This document shows positions 48,981 through 56,527 of a stretch of 64,000 nt of DNA, in pieces; positions within the stretch are counted from its first letter, which is position 1; every line of letters begins with the position of its first letter. The stretch comes from Streptomyces spinosus. GTDB taxonomy: Bacteria; Actinomycetota; Actinomycetes; Streptomycetales; Streptomycetaceae. The position numbers were made by a program, and so were the translations under genes. The notes beneath the pieces are model-generated. The model had not been told where the DNA came from. It did no database searches and worked only from the letters and a program-made list of their open reading frames with translations. The stretch spans positions 62,001 through 126,000 of the forward strand of contig NZ_JAINRC010000015.1 in the NCBI RefSeq assembly GCF_020400655.1, in the 5' to 3' direction.

Positions 48981-49934
48981 TCACGAACCACGCAGGAAAC
49001 TCACGATTCCCTCGGAGATTCCCTGCGCCGCCCGCTGTCGCCAGGCGCCGCTGGTCAGCAGTGCCGCGTCCTTGCTATCGCGCATGTTGCCGCACTCGAT
49101 GAACACCTTGGGAACCGTTGACAGATTGAGACCACCCAGGTCCGTCCGCGTGACGAGACCGGTACCGCCGCCGAGGTAGTTGGAGGGCTGCTCCCCCGTC
49201 TCGCGGAGGAAGTTGCCCGCGACGCGCACCCCGAGATCGTGGGACGGGCCGACGATGGCACGGGTGTCGGCCCCACCCGCGTGCACGGAACCCGGCAGGA
49301 TGACGTGGAAGCCGCGGTTGCCGGCGGCCGAGCCGTCGGCGTGGATCGAGATCGCCGCGTCCGCGCGCGCGGTGTTGCCGATCCGGGCCCGCTCGTCCAC
49401 GCACGGACCCCACGCCGGAGCGTCGCCGTCGCGCGTGAGCTTCACCGTGGCGCCCTGCCGCTCCAGCAGGTCCCGCAGCCGGTGCGCCACGTCGAGCGTG
49501 AACCGGGCCTCGGTGTAACCGTCGTTGGTGGACGTGCCGGTGGTGTCGCACTCCTTGTGGTTCGTGCCGATGTCCACCGGGCGGCCGATCTCCGCCGTGT
49601 GCCGGAAGTTGCCCTGGTTGTGCCCCGGGTCGATGACGACGACCTTCCCCTTGAGCGATCCGGAACCGCCCGGACGCGCGGAGGGCGGGGCGGACGCCTT
49701 GGCGTCGTCGCCACCGCCGCTCGGGGAGGGGGCCGGAGCGGAGGACACCGCCGAGCTGCGCGGCGCCGGCGCGGGGGAGGCCGCGTGGTCCGCACCGCCA
49801 CCGCCACCGACCGCCTCGTACACCATCCAGCCGAGCAGCGCCCCGGGCACGAGGGCGGCGAGCGCGACGGTCAGCGGGCGCCGCCGGGGCCGGCGGGGCT
49901 GCGGGGGATCGAAGTCCGGGCCAACGTACGACAC
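48981..49934 (-). CDS. N-acetylmuramoyl-L-alanine amidase (Amidase_3)
   Basis: This 317-residue protein probably starts at GTG 49934 (VSYVGPDFDPP). Other starts upstream are possible, and the ribosome site is weak. There is one N-terminal anchor helix (LTVALAALVPGALLGWMVYE) and a Ser/Ala/Pro/Gly spacer. Catalytic motifs: VVVIDPGHNQGN (first zinc His), EARFTLDVAHRLRDLL (the Glu ligand), AAISIHADGSAAGN (second His) and VFIECGNMRDSKDA (catalytic Glu). It hydrolyses the bond between muramic acid and the stem peptide at the outer membrane face or wall. Confidence 0.9.
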   Translation of the reverse strand: MSYVGPDFDPPQPRRPRRRPLTVALAALVPGALLGWMVYEAVGGGGGADHAASPAPAPRSSAVSSAPAPSPSGGGDDAKASAPPSARPGGSGSLKGKVVVIDPGHNQGNFRHTAEIGRPVDIGTNHKECDTTGTSTNDGYTEARFTLDVAHRLRDLLERQGATVKLTRDGDAPAWGPCVDERARIGNTARADAAISIHADGSAAGNRGFHVILPGSVHAGGADTRAIVGPSHDLGVRVAGNFLRETGEQPSNYLGGGTGLVTRTDLGGLNLSTVPKVFIECGNMRDSKDAALLTSGAWRQRAAQGISEGIVSFLRGS

Positions 49935-49956
49935 GTCTGCGACTCTAACCGGGGCC

Positions 49957-50607
49957 TCAGATCCCCGCTCCCGTTCGCCGCAGGACACGCAGCGAGCCGG
50001 TCGCCGAGACCTCCGTGAACGCCCCGGAACCAAGGGCCCGCAGGTAGACCCGGTACGGCGCCTGGCCGGTGAACTCGTCCTCCGGGTGGGGGAAGACGTC
50101 GTGGATGACCAGCAGCCCGCCCTCGGCCACGTGCGGCGCCCAGCCTTCGTAGTCCGCCGTGGCGTGCTCGTCCGTGTGGCCGCCGTCGACGAACACGAAC
50201 CCGAGCGGGGAGTTCCAGACCGCCGCGATCCGCGGGGAGCGGCCGACGAGGGCGACCACGTGCTCCTCCAGCCCCGCTTTGAACAGCGTGCGCCGGAAGG
50301 TGGGCAGCGTGTCCATCAGGCCGACCTCGGGATCGACCGTCTCCGGGTCGTGGTAGTCCCAGCCGGGCTGCTGCTCCTCGCTGCCCCGGTGGTGATCGAC
50401 GGTGAGCGCCGAGACCCCGGCCGCGCGCGCGGCGTCGGCGAGCAGGATGGTGGAGCGCCCGCAGTACGTGCCGACCTCCAGCAGCGGCAGCCCGAGCCGG
50501 CCGGCGGTGACGGCGGCGTCGTGGAGGGCGAGCCCCTCGTCCAGGGGCATGAACCCCTTCGCCGCCTCGAACGCGGCGAGGATCTCGGGCTGGGGAGCGG
50601 CGGGCAT
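49957..50607 (-). CDS. Class I SAM-dependent methyltransferase (TylF/Macrocin-like)
   Basis: This 216-residue protein starts at ATG 50607. It has PLLEVGTYCGRSTILLADAA (motif I), SALTVDHHRGSEEQQPGWDY, PLGFVFVDGGHTDEHATADY (acidic metal/substrate loop) and GGLLVIHDVFPHPEDEFTGQ. The VDGGH and IHDV motifs are typical of Methyltransf_24/macrocin-type enzymes that methylate sugar or polyketide hydroxyls. The acceptor is unknown. It lies 23 bp upstream of the amidase on the same strand but is probably unrelated in function. Confidence 0.85.
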   Translation of the reverse strand: MPAAPQPEILAAFEAAKGFMPLDEGLALHDAAVTAGRLGLPLLEVGTYCGRSTILLADAARAAGVSALTVDHHRGSEEQQPGWDYHDPETVDPEVGLMDTLPTFRRTLFKAGLEEHVVALVGRSPRIAAVWNSPLGFVFVDGGHTDEHATADYEGWAPHVAEGGLLVIHDVFPHPEDEFTGQAPYRVYLRALGSGAFTEVSATGSLRVLRRTGAGI

Positions 50608-50764
50608 GGAGCGCCTTTCGGTCGTACGTCGGTCCGTGCGCCCATGCTGCCGCACCCCCGGTCGGCGGGCTGACCGGGGGTGGGTGCGTGGGGATGGGGC
50701 GCGGGAACCGCGCCCGACACGTACAGACGGCGCGATCCCCGCAGGAGGCGTGAGCCCGTGGGTC

Positions 50765-52507
50765 TCAGGCGCTCACCGATTCCCCGGGCAGGGCGAGATC
50801 CAGGTCCACGGCCCGCTCCGCCCCGGAATGCGTCACCGAGGAAGCCAGCGGCCCATGGCCGAGGGCCCGTGCCGCGAGCACGTACGCCCCCTCGCCCGGC
50901 ACCGGCAGCACGTAGCTGCCGTCCGCGGCGGACAGGGTCGCACCGGCCTGCCGCCCCCGGCGGTCGATCAGGGTGACCTTGGCGCGGGCGACGGGCGTGC
51001 CGCCGGCGTCCACGATCCGCCCCCGGAACCCGCGCAGCACCTCCTCGGCGCGCTCCAGGCCTGCCTCCTCCTCGCTGCTCGCCCGCAGCTGGGTGTGGAG
51101 CGCCGGGCGGGCCGCCTTCGGGAGGAAGACCGCCAGGACGAGCCCCACCGCGACGGCGGCGGTGGCGATCATGAAGGAGACCCGGAAGCCGTGCATGGTC
51201 GGGATGGCGACGCCGTTCACGTTGTGCGCGGTGTTGGCCAGCACCATGCCGATGACGGCGCTCGACACCGAGGTGCCGATGGACCGCATGAGGGTGTTCA
51301 GACCGTTGGCCGCGCCGGTCTCCGAGGCCGGGACCGCGCCGACGATGAGCGCGGGCAGCGAGGAGTAGGCGAGGCCGATGCCCGCGCCCAGGACGACGGA
51401 CGTGATGATCGTCTGCCAGGCCGCGTCCATCAGGCCGAGGCCGCCGCCGTAGCCGATGGCGATGACGACGAGGCCGGTGATCAGGGTGACCTTCGGGCCG
51501 TAGCGGGCCGACAGCCGGGCGTACACCGGTGCCGTGAACATCATCGTCAGGCCCAGCGGGGCCACGCACAGGCCCGCGACGACCATGGACTGGCCGAGGC
51601 CGTAGCCGGTCGCGGCGGGCAGCTGGAGCAGCTGGGGCAGGACGAGCGAGACGACGTAGAAGCTGACGCCGACCATGATCGAGGCGAGGTTGGTGAGCAG
51701 CACCTCGCGGCGGGCGGTGGTGCGCAGGTCGACCAGGGGTGCCTGGACGCGCAGCTCGTACAGGCCCCACAGCAGCAGGACGACGACGGCCGCGGCGAAC
51801 AGGCCGAGCGTCGTGCCCGAGGACCAGCCCCAGTCGCTGCCCTTGGTGATGGGCAGCAGGAGCAGCACCAGGCCGGCGGACAGGCCGATCGCGCCGGGCG
51901 CGTCGAAGGAGCCCTTGGCGCGCATCGGGGACTCGGGGACGACGAGGAGGGTGAGGAGGATGGCGAGCGCGCCGAGGCCGGCGGCGCCGTAGAACAGGGC
52001 GTGCCAGTCGGTGTGCTGCGCGACCAGGGCCGCGGCGGGCAGCGCGAGGCCGCCGCCGACGCCGATCGAGGAGCTCATCAGGGCCATGGCCGAGCCCAGC
52101 CTCTCGCGCGGCAGCATGTCGCGCATCAGGCCGATGCCGAGCGGTATCGCGCCCATGGCGAAGCCCTGGAGGGTCCGGCCGACGATCATGGTGAGCAGCT
52201 GGTCGGTGAAGGCGCTGACCAGGGCGCCGACCACCATCACGGCGAGGCTGAGGACCAGCATGCGGCGCTTGCCGTAGAGGTCGCCGAGCCGGCCCATGAT
52301 CGGGGTGGCGACGGCGCCCGACAGGAGGGTCGAGGTGAGGACCCACGTGGCGTTGCTGGGGGCGGTGTCCAGCAGCTGCGGCAGGTCCTTGATGACCGGC
52401 ACGAGCAGCGTCTGCATCACCGCGACCACGATGCCCGCGAAGGCGAGCACGGGGACCACGGTGCCGCCCGCTTGCCGGGTGGGCTGGTCGGTCGTCGTCT
52501 CTGGCAT
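50765..52507 (-). CDS. MFS transporter fused to a carboxypeptidase-regulatory-like domain
   Basis: This 580-residue protein starts at ATG 52507 behind GGAAGG. The first 480 residues are a 14-helix DHA2-type exporter (MGRLGDLYGKRRMLVLSLAV, RTLQGFAMGAIPLGIGLMRD, GVGGGLALPAAALVAQ). After LRASSEEEAGLERAEEVL the last 90 residues form a transthyretin-like CarboxypepD_reg domain: GFRGRIVDAGGTPVARAKVT, LIDRRGRQAGATLSAADGSY, VLPVPGEGAYVLAARALGHG. Such a tail on a transporter is unusual outside actinomycetes. Where it sits and what it binds is unknown. Confidence 0.88.
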   Translation of the reverse strand: MPETTTDQPTRQAGGTVVPVLAFAGIVVAVMQTLLVPVIKDLPQLLDTAPSNATWVLTSTLLSGAVATPIMGRLGDLYGKRRMLVLSLAVMVVGALVSAFTDQLLTMIVGRTLQGFAMGAIPLGIGLMRDMLPRERLGSAMALMSSSIGVGGGLALPAAALVAQHTDWHALFYGAAGLGALAILLTLLVVPESPMRAKGSFDAPGAIGLSAGLVLLLLPITKGSDWGWSSGTTLGLFAAAVVVLLLWGLYELRVQAPLVDLRTTARREVLLTNLASIMVGVSFYVVSLVLPQLLQLPAATGYGLGQSMVVAGLCVAPLGLTMMFTAPVYARLSARYGPKVTLITGLVVIAIGYGGGLGLMDAAWQTIITSVVLGAGIGLAYSSLPALIVGAVPASETGAANGLNTLMRSIGTSVSSAVIGMVLANTAHNVNGVAIPTMHGFRVSFMIATAAVAVGLVLAVFLPKAARPALHTQLRASSEEEAGLERAEEVLRGFRGRIVDAGGTPVARAKVTLIDRRGRQAGATLSAADGSYVLPVPGEGAYVLAARALGHGPLASSVTHSGAERAVDLDLALPGESVSA

Positions 52508-52700
52508 GGGGTGAGGCCTTCCGCGTGTCATAAGTGCCGGGTAAACCTCGTATGCACAGGCAACTATTCCGTTGCTTCGGGCCTCTAACGAATTCTTGAC
52601 CCTTCTATGGGTTACTGACGAGGTGTCATGGAATCTTCCCGTCGGCCGGGGCAACGGTCCGGGCGGCCCAGGGACTCCTTTAGACATCTAGGAGGTGCCC

Positions 52701-53240
52701 ATGGGGGACGGGAAGCAGACTCGGAACGAGGAGTTCCAGAGCTTCGTGGTCGGCCGCTGGCCGCGGTTGATGCGTACGGCATTTCTCCTCACGGGGGAGC
52801 AGCACGCCGCCGAGGACCTGGTCCAGTCGACGCTCGAACAGGTCTATGTGGCCTGGCGCCGGGTCGGCGGCGCGGACGACCCGGAGGCGTACGTACGCCG
52901 CGTCATGATCAACGCGCACGCGCGCAGACACCGGCGCAGGCTCCGGGAGTTCCTGGCGCCGAAGGACGACTCCGGGCTGGTGCGCGAGGTGGCCGACACC
53001 GGCGACCGGATCGCCCAGGCCGACGACCGCAGCGCCCTGCTCGAGGCGCTCGCGCGACTGCCCGCCCGGCAGCGCGAGGCGGTCGTGCTGCGCTACTGGG
53101 AGGACCTGACGGAGACACAGACGGCGGAGGCGATGGGCTGCTCGGTCGGCACGGTGAAGAGCAACGCGGCGAAGGGGATCGCGAAACTCCGCGCCATACC
53201 GGGTCTGGCCGACATGGTGACGCACGGAGGGCGGAAGTGA
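52701..53240 (+). CDS. SigE-family (ECF) RNA polymerase sigma factor
   Basis: This 179-residue protein has TAGGAGGT (52688-52695) directly ahead of ATG 52701. Region 2 is RLMRTAFLLTGEQHAAEDLV followed by QSTLEQVYVAWRRVGG and AYVRRVMINAHARRHRRR. Region 4 is LARLPARQREAVVLRYWEDL and TETQTAEAMGCSVGTVKSNA, with AKGIAKLR. It belongs to the SigE-like group of short sigma factors abundant in Streptomyces. It overlaps the next gene (TGATG), which encodes its probable membrane partner. Confidence 0.92.
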   Translation: MGDGKQTRNEEFQSFVVGRWPRLMRTAFLLTGEQHAAEDLVQSTLEQVYVAWRRVGGADDPEAYVRRVMINAHARRHRRRLREFLAPKDDSGLVREVADTGDRIAQADDRSALLEALARLPARQREAVVLRYWEDLTETQTAEAMGCSVGTVKSNAAKGIAKLRAIPGLADMVTHGGRK

Positions 53241-54061
53241 TGAGCGCGGACCGGGAGAACCACGACATGACGCAGACGGACATCGCCCTCCTGCTCGCCG
53301 ACGCGGCGGACGGGGTCGAGATCGGCATAGCCCCGGTCCAGGCCGTCATCCGCGGCGGCCGGCGACGCAGAGCGCGGCGCTGGGCCGTGGCGGCGGCCAC
53401 CACCCTGGTGCTGGCGGGCTCGACGGGGGCCACGCTGGCCTTCGCCGGGCTGCCGGGGGGGCGCGCCGACCGGGGGACGCCGACGGCGCCCGGCCCGGCG
53501 TCCGCCGAGGAGAGACACGTGTACCGGCCGCAGCGGACGGAGCTGGCGCGGGGGACGGAGCACGGCAGGCAGTGGCGGGTCTGGGTCGAGGTGTGGGGTG
53601 CCCCTCGAGACGCGCGGGAGGCGGACCGGCAGTTCGCCGCCATGAAGCGGACGGGCGTGCGGCCGGCGGTGGACAAGGCCGCCGACCTGGTCGGCAAGAC
53701 CTCGTACTTCTCGATGCGGTCCTACGGTGACGGCCGTTCCCTGGTCGTCATGTTCGACACGCACCAGAGGACCGACCGCCTCACGGGCACCGACCTCATG
53801 GCCGCCGCCGTCAGCCTGGAGGAGGTCGGTCCCACGGCGCCCGAACGGCTGGTGGTCGGCCATGTGGCGAAGTCCGCCCGGGAGGTCACCTGCCGCTGGA
53901 AGGACGGCAGGTCCACCGTGGCCCGGCCGGCGGGCTCGGCGTCCGCCGCCCAGGACGCCACCGCGCTGATCCGGCCGGTGGCGGGCTACCCGGGAGGGAA
54001 CTGGTTCGTGTGCCTCGCCCCGGAGGGGACGGTCTACGAGGACGCGCACGTGACCAGGTGA
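53240..54061 (+). CDS. Single-pass membrane protein paired with the sigma factor (possible anti-sigma)
   Basis: This 273-residue protein starts at ATG 53240, overlapping the sigma stop by one base. The cytoplasmic N-terminus (DIALLLADAADGVEIGIAPV, QAVIRGGRRRRARR) is followed by one helix (WAVAAATTLVLAGSTGATLAFAG, about 48-70) and an outer domain (WRVWVEVWGAPRDAREADRQ, YFSMRSYGDGRSLVVMFDTH, REVTCRWKDGRSTVAR). Such downstream partners of SigE-type sigma factors are common. An anti-sigma role is plausible but there is no zinc-binding ZAS motif. The outer domain could be a sensor. Confidence 0.72.
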   Translation: MSADRENHDMTQTDIALLLADAADGVEIGIAPVQAVIRGGRRRRARRWAVAAATTLVLAGSTGATLAFAGLPGGRADRGTPTAPGPASAEERHVYRPQRTELARGTEHGRQWRVWVEVWGAPRDAREADRQFAAMKRTGVRPAVDKAADLVGKTSYFSMRSYGDGRSLVVMFDTHQRTDRLTGTDLMAAAVSLEEVGPTAPERLVVGHVAKSAREVTCRWKDGRSTVARPAGSASAAQDATALIRPVAGYPGGNWFVCLAPEGTVYEDAHVTR

Positions 54062-54083
54062 CCCGGTGCGCGGGAGACCCCGC

Positions 54084-54728
54084 TCAGAGCCAGCCCCGCT
54101 GCCGGGCCTCCCGTACCGCCTCGGTCCGGTTGCGGGTGCCGGTCTTGCCGATCGCGGAGGAGAGGTAGTTGCGGACGGTCGACTCGGACAGGTGCAGCCT
54201 GCCGGCGATGTCGGCGACGGTCGCCCCGTCCACCGACGCCGTCAGCACCTCCCGCTCACGGGGCGTCAGCGGATTCGGCCCGGCGCTGAGCGCGGCGGCG
54301 GCCAGCGCCGGATCGACCACGGTCCGGCCGGTGAGCACACTCCGGATCGCCGCGGCCAGCTCCTCCACGGGCCCGTCCTTGACGAGGAAGCCGGCCGCTC
54401 CGGCCTCCAGGGCCCGGCGCAGATAGCCCGGCCGTCCGAAGGTGGTCAGGATCAGCACCCGGCAGTCGGGAGCCTGGGCCCGCAGTTCGGCCGCCGCGTC
54501 CAGGCCGCTCATGCCCGGCAGCTCGATGTCCAGCAGGGCCACGTCCGGCCGGTGCGTGAGCACGGCGTCCACGATGCCGCCACCCGAGCCCAGCTGGGCC
54601 ACGACCTCGATGTCCTCCTCCATGCCGAGCAGCAGGGCGAGAGCGCCACGCATCATGCCCTGGTCCTCGGCCAGCAGCACCCGGATGCGTGTGCCGGGCC
54701 GGTGACTGCGGGGCATCTCGTCGTCCAC
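54084..54728 (-). CDS. NarL/LuxR-type response regulator (DesR-like)
   Basis: This 214-residue protein starts at ATG 54728. The receiver domain has VLLAEDQGMMRGALALLLGM (acidic pair), VALLDIELPGMSGLDAAAEL (phospho-acceptor Asp), LTTFGRPGYLRRALEAGAAG (Thr) and FLVKDGPVEEL (Lys). The LuxR-type HTH is LTPREREVLTASVDGATVAD and IAGRLHLSESTVRNYLSSAI. Its natural partner is the DesK-like kinase at 56493-57878 on the same strand, 1.8 kb upstream. In most genomes the two are adjacent, and here a two-gene block separates them. Confidence 0.9.
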   Translation of the reverse strand: MDDEMPRSHRPGTRIRVLLAEDQGMMRGALALLLGMEEDIEVVAQLGSGGGIVDAVLTHRPDVALLDIELPGMSGLDAAAELRAQAPDCRVLILTTFGRPGYLRRALEAGAAGFLVKDGPVEELAAAIRSVLTGRTVVDPALAAAALSAGPNPLTPREREVLTASVDGATVADIAGRLHLSESTVRNYLSSAIGKTGTRNRTEAVREARQRGWL

Positions 54729-55096
54729 CGCCCCAGATTACGCCGGGCGGCCTCGGGTGACCCCGCGTCACCCCTGACCGTGCGGCGCCCGGCCGGGCGA
54801 ACCCGACGCTTCCCCGGCGGGTGGCGGGTGGTGGGTGGCGTGCGGCCGGCGGGCGCCGGGGGCGGGCCGGACGGCGCGGGTGCCGGGGCGGGGATGCCCC
54901 CGCCCCCGCCCCGACCGCTGTACGACCCGCGCTTCCCGGGCCCGACCGCCGTGGTCTCGCCGCACCGGCCCCGGCCGCCGTACCGCTGTGACGCGTCAGC
55001 CCGCAGGGCGTGTCGGCAGGCTGGTGGCCGCGGGCAGCGGTGCGCGTCCGCCGAAATTCCCTGCCGCGGGCGTGGGAAAGGGCGGAGACTCGGCTC
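54729..55096. other. Non-coding interval upstream of the response regulator
   Basis: These 368 bases hold only low-complexity GC-rich frames. If the kinase and regulator were once one operon, this is the left edge of the DNA now separating them. I see no promoter or repeat that marks an insertion end. Confidence 0.4.
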
Positions 55097-55714
55097 ATGG
55101 CTGACATGGGGGCGTTCCGGGAGGCGGTCATCGCGTGGGCGGCCGGTGGGTCCGGGGGCCCCGCGCGGGAGCTGGCCGCGCGGCTGTCCGTCCGGGTGGC
55201 CGTCCTGCTCGAAGGACCGAGTGACGCGGCGGCGGTCGACGCGCTGGCCGCGGGCCGTGGACGGGACCTGGCGGCCGAAGGGGTCTGCGTCCTGCCGATG
55301 GGCGGGGCGATGAACGTCGGGCGGTTCGCCGGCCTCCTCGGGCCGGCCGGGCTGGGCCTGCGCCTCACCGGGCTGTGCGACGAGCGGGAGCGCCCGTACT
55401 ACGCCCGTGGCTGGGAGCGGGCCGGTGCGGAGCGGCACGGGTACTTCGTCTGCGCGGCGGATCTGGAGGACGAGCTGATCCGCGCACTGGGCGTGACCCG
55501 GGTGACGGAACTGGTCCGGGCGCAGGGCGATCTGCGCGCCCTGCAGACTTTCCTGCGCCAGCCGGCGCAGCGGGGCCGCACCGCACAGCAGCAGTTGCGG
55601 CGCTTCCTCGGCACGAAGAAGGGCCGGAAGATCCACTACGGCCGTGTCCTGGTCGAGGCCCTCGATCCCGGCGGCGCGCCCGCCCCGCTCGACGGTCTGC
55701 TCGCCAGTCTCTGA
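55097..55714 (+). CDS. Stand-alone OLD-type TOPRIM protein
   Basis: This 205-residue protein starts at ATG 55097, nine bases after GGCGGAG. The TOPRIM features are VAVLLEGPSDAAAVDALAAG (catalytic Glu in L-x-E-G-x-S-D), GVCVLPMGGAMNVGRFAGLL (glycine after the helix) and LGLRLTGLCDERERPYYARG, where D-E-R-E stands for the D-x-D acidic motif. A helical part follows (FLRQPAQRGRTAQQQLRRFL and LGTKKGRKIHYGRVLVEAL). It resembles the nuclease half of OLD-family ATP-dependent endonucleases but has no ABC ATPase. Stand-alone versions occur in Streptomyces with no assigned role. Nuclease or decayed nuclease are both possible. Confidence 0.72.
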   Translation: MADMGAFREAVIAWAAGGSGGPARELAARLSVRVAVLLEGPSDAAAVDALAAGRGRDLAAEGVCVLPMGGAMNVGRFAGLLGPAGLGLRLTGLCDERERPYYARGWERAGAERHGYFVCAADLEDELIRALGVTRVTELVRAQGDLRALQTFLRQPAQRGRTAQQQLRRFLGTKKGRKIHYGRVLVEALDPGGAPAPLDGLLASL

Positions 55715-55861
55715 CCGGAGGGACGACTGACGGCTCGTCACGCGCTGCCGGTCGCGGACAGCCGGTCGTGCGCTGCTGGTTACGGACCCCCGATCACGGA
55801 CAGCCGGTCACGGGCCGGCGGGTCACGGGCGACTGGTCACGGGCGAGTCGGGGCGGGGGCT

Positions 55862-56527
55862 CGTAAAGACTCGGCATGCTCCGGCGCGGCCGGGGTTGTC
55901 GTCCTGGGCACCGCCGGTGACAACAGCAACGGCTCGGCAGGTTCCTTCTTCGAGGGCGTGATGACCGCGGGCATCCCGACGGACGCCGCCGACGACGCGG
56001 TCCAGGCCGACATCGTCTCCGTGGGCTACGGCGGCCCGACCGGCAGCACCGGCACACTGAGCCCCGGCTCCGAGACCTCCCTGCGCGCCACGACCTCCTG
56101 CTGCACCGGTGACTACGTCCGCCACCAGAACGACGCGGCCGTCATCTCCCCGGTGACGTCGAGCAGTTCCTCCCTCGACAAGAACGACGCCACCTGGATC
56201 GTCCGTCGCGGACTGGCCGACGCCTCCTGCGTCTCCTTCGAGTCACGGAACTACCCCGGTGACTTCCTGCGCCACTTCGACTACCGGGTCTACCGGCAGC
56301 CCATGGACGGCACCGCCCAGTTCCGGGCCGACGCCACCTTCTGCCCGCAGGCCGGGAAGAGCGGCACCGGCACCTCGTTCGCCTCGTACAACTACCCGAC
56401 GCGCTACCTGCGCCACTACGACCACGGCCTGTACGTAGCGAGCAACGGCGGAGCCAACGCCTTCGACAGCAGTACGTCGTGGACGGCCGACGTCAGCTGG
56501 GCGGTCGCGGCGCCCTGGGCGCCGTAG
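55862..56527 (+). pseudogene. 5'-truncated alpha-L-arabinofuranosidase B (GH54) with AbfB/CBM42 domain
   Basis: From about 55865 the frame reads KDSACSGAAGVVVLGTAGDN and SNGSAGSFFEGVMTAGIPTD, which aligns with the last part of the GH54 catalytic domain (family text as I recall it: GIGGDNSNGAQGTFYEGVM). A complete AbfB arabinose-binding domain follows: SLRATTSCCTGDYVRHQND, ASCVSFESRNYPGDFLRHFD, RADATFCPQAGKSGTG and YPTRYLRHYDHGLYVASNGG. About 280 N-terminal residues, including the signal peptide and catalytic residues, are missing, and no start codon or ribosome site fits the join. A GTG at 55958 could still make an AbfB-only peptide. The end overlaps the kinase gene tail by 35 bp. Confidence 0.75.

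Noticed and set aside
53240..54061. Definite anti-sigma factor
   Set aside because: Operon position fits, but the zinc-binding ZAS motif is absent, so the role is given only as possible.
55340..56125. CRISPR-like appearance of short GGTCACGG repeats near 55740-55855
   Set aside because: Repeat units are short, irregular and unspaced, with no cas genes nearby. Simple sequence slippage is enough.
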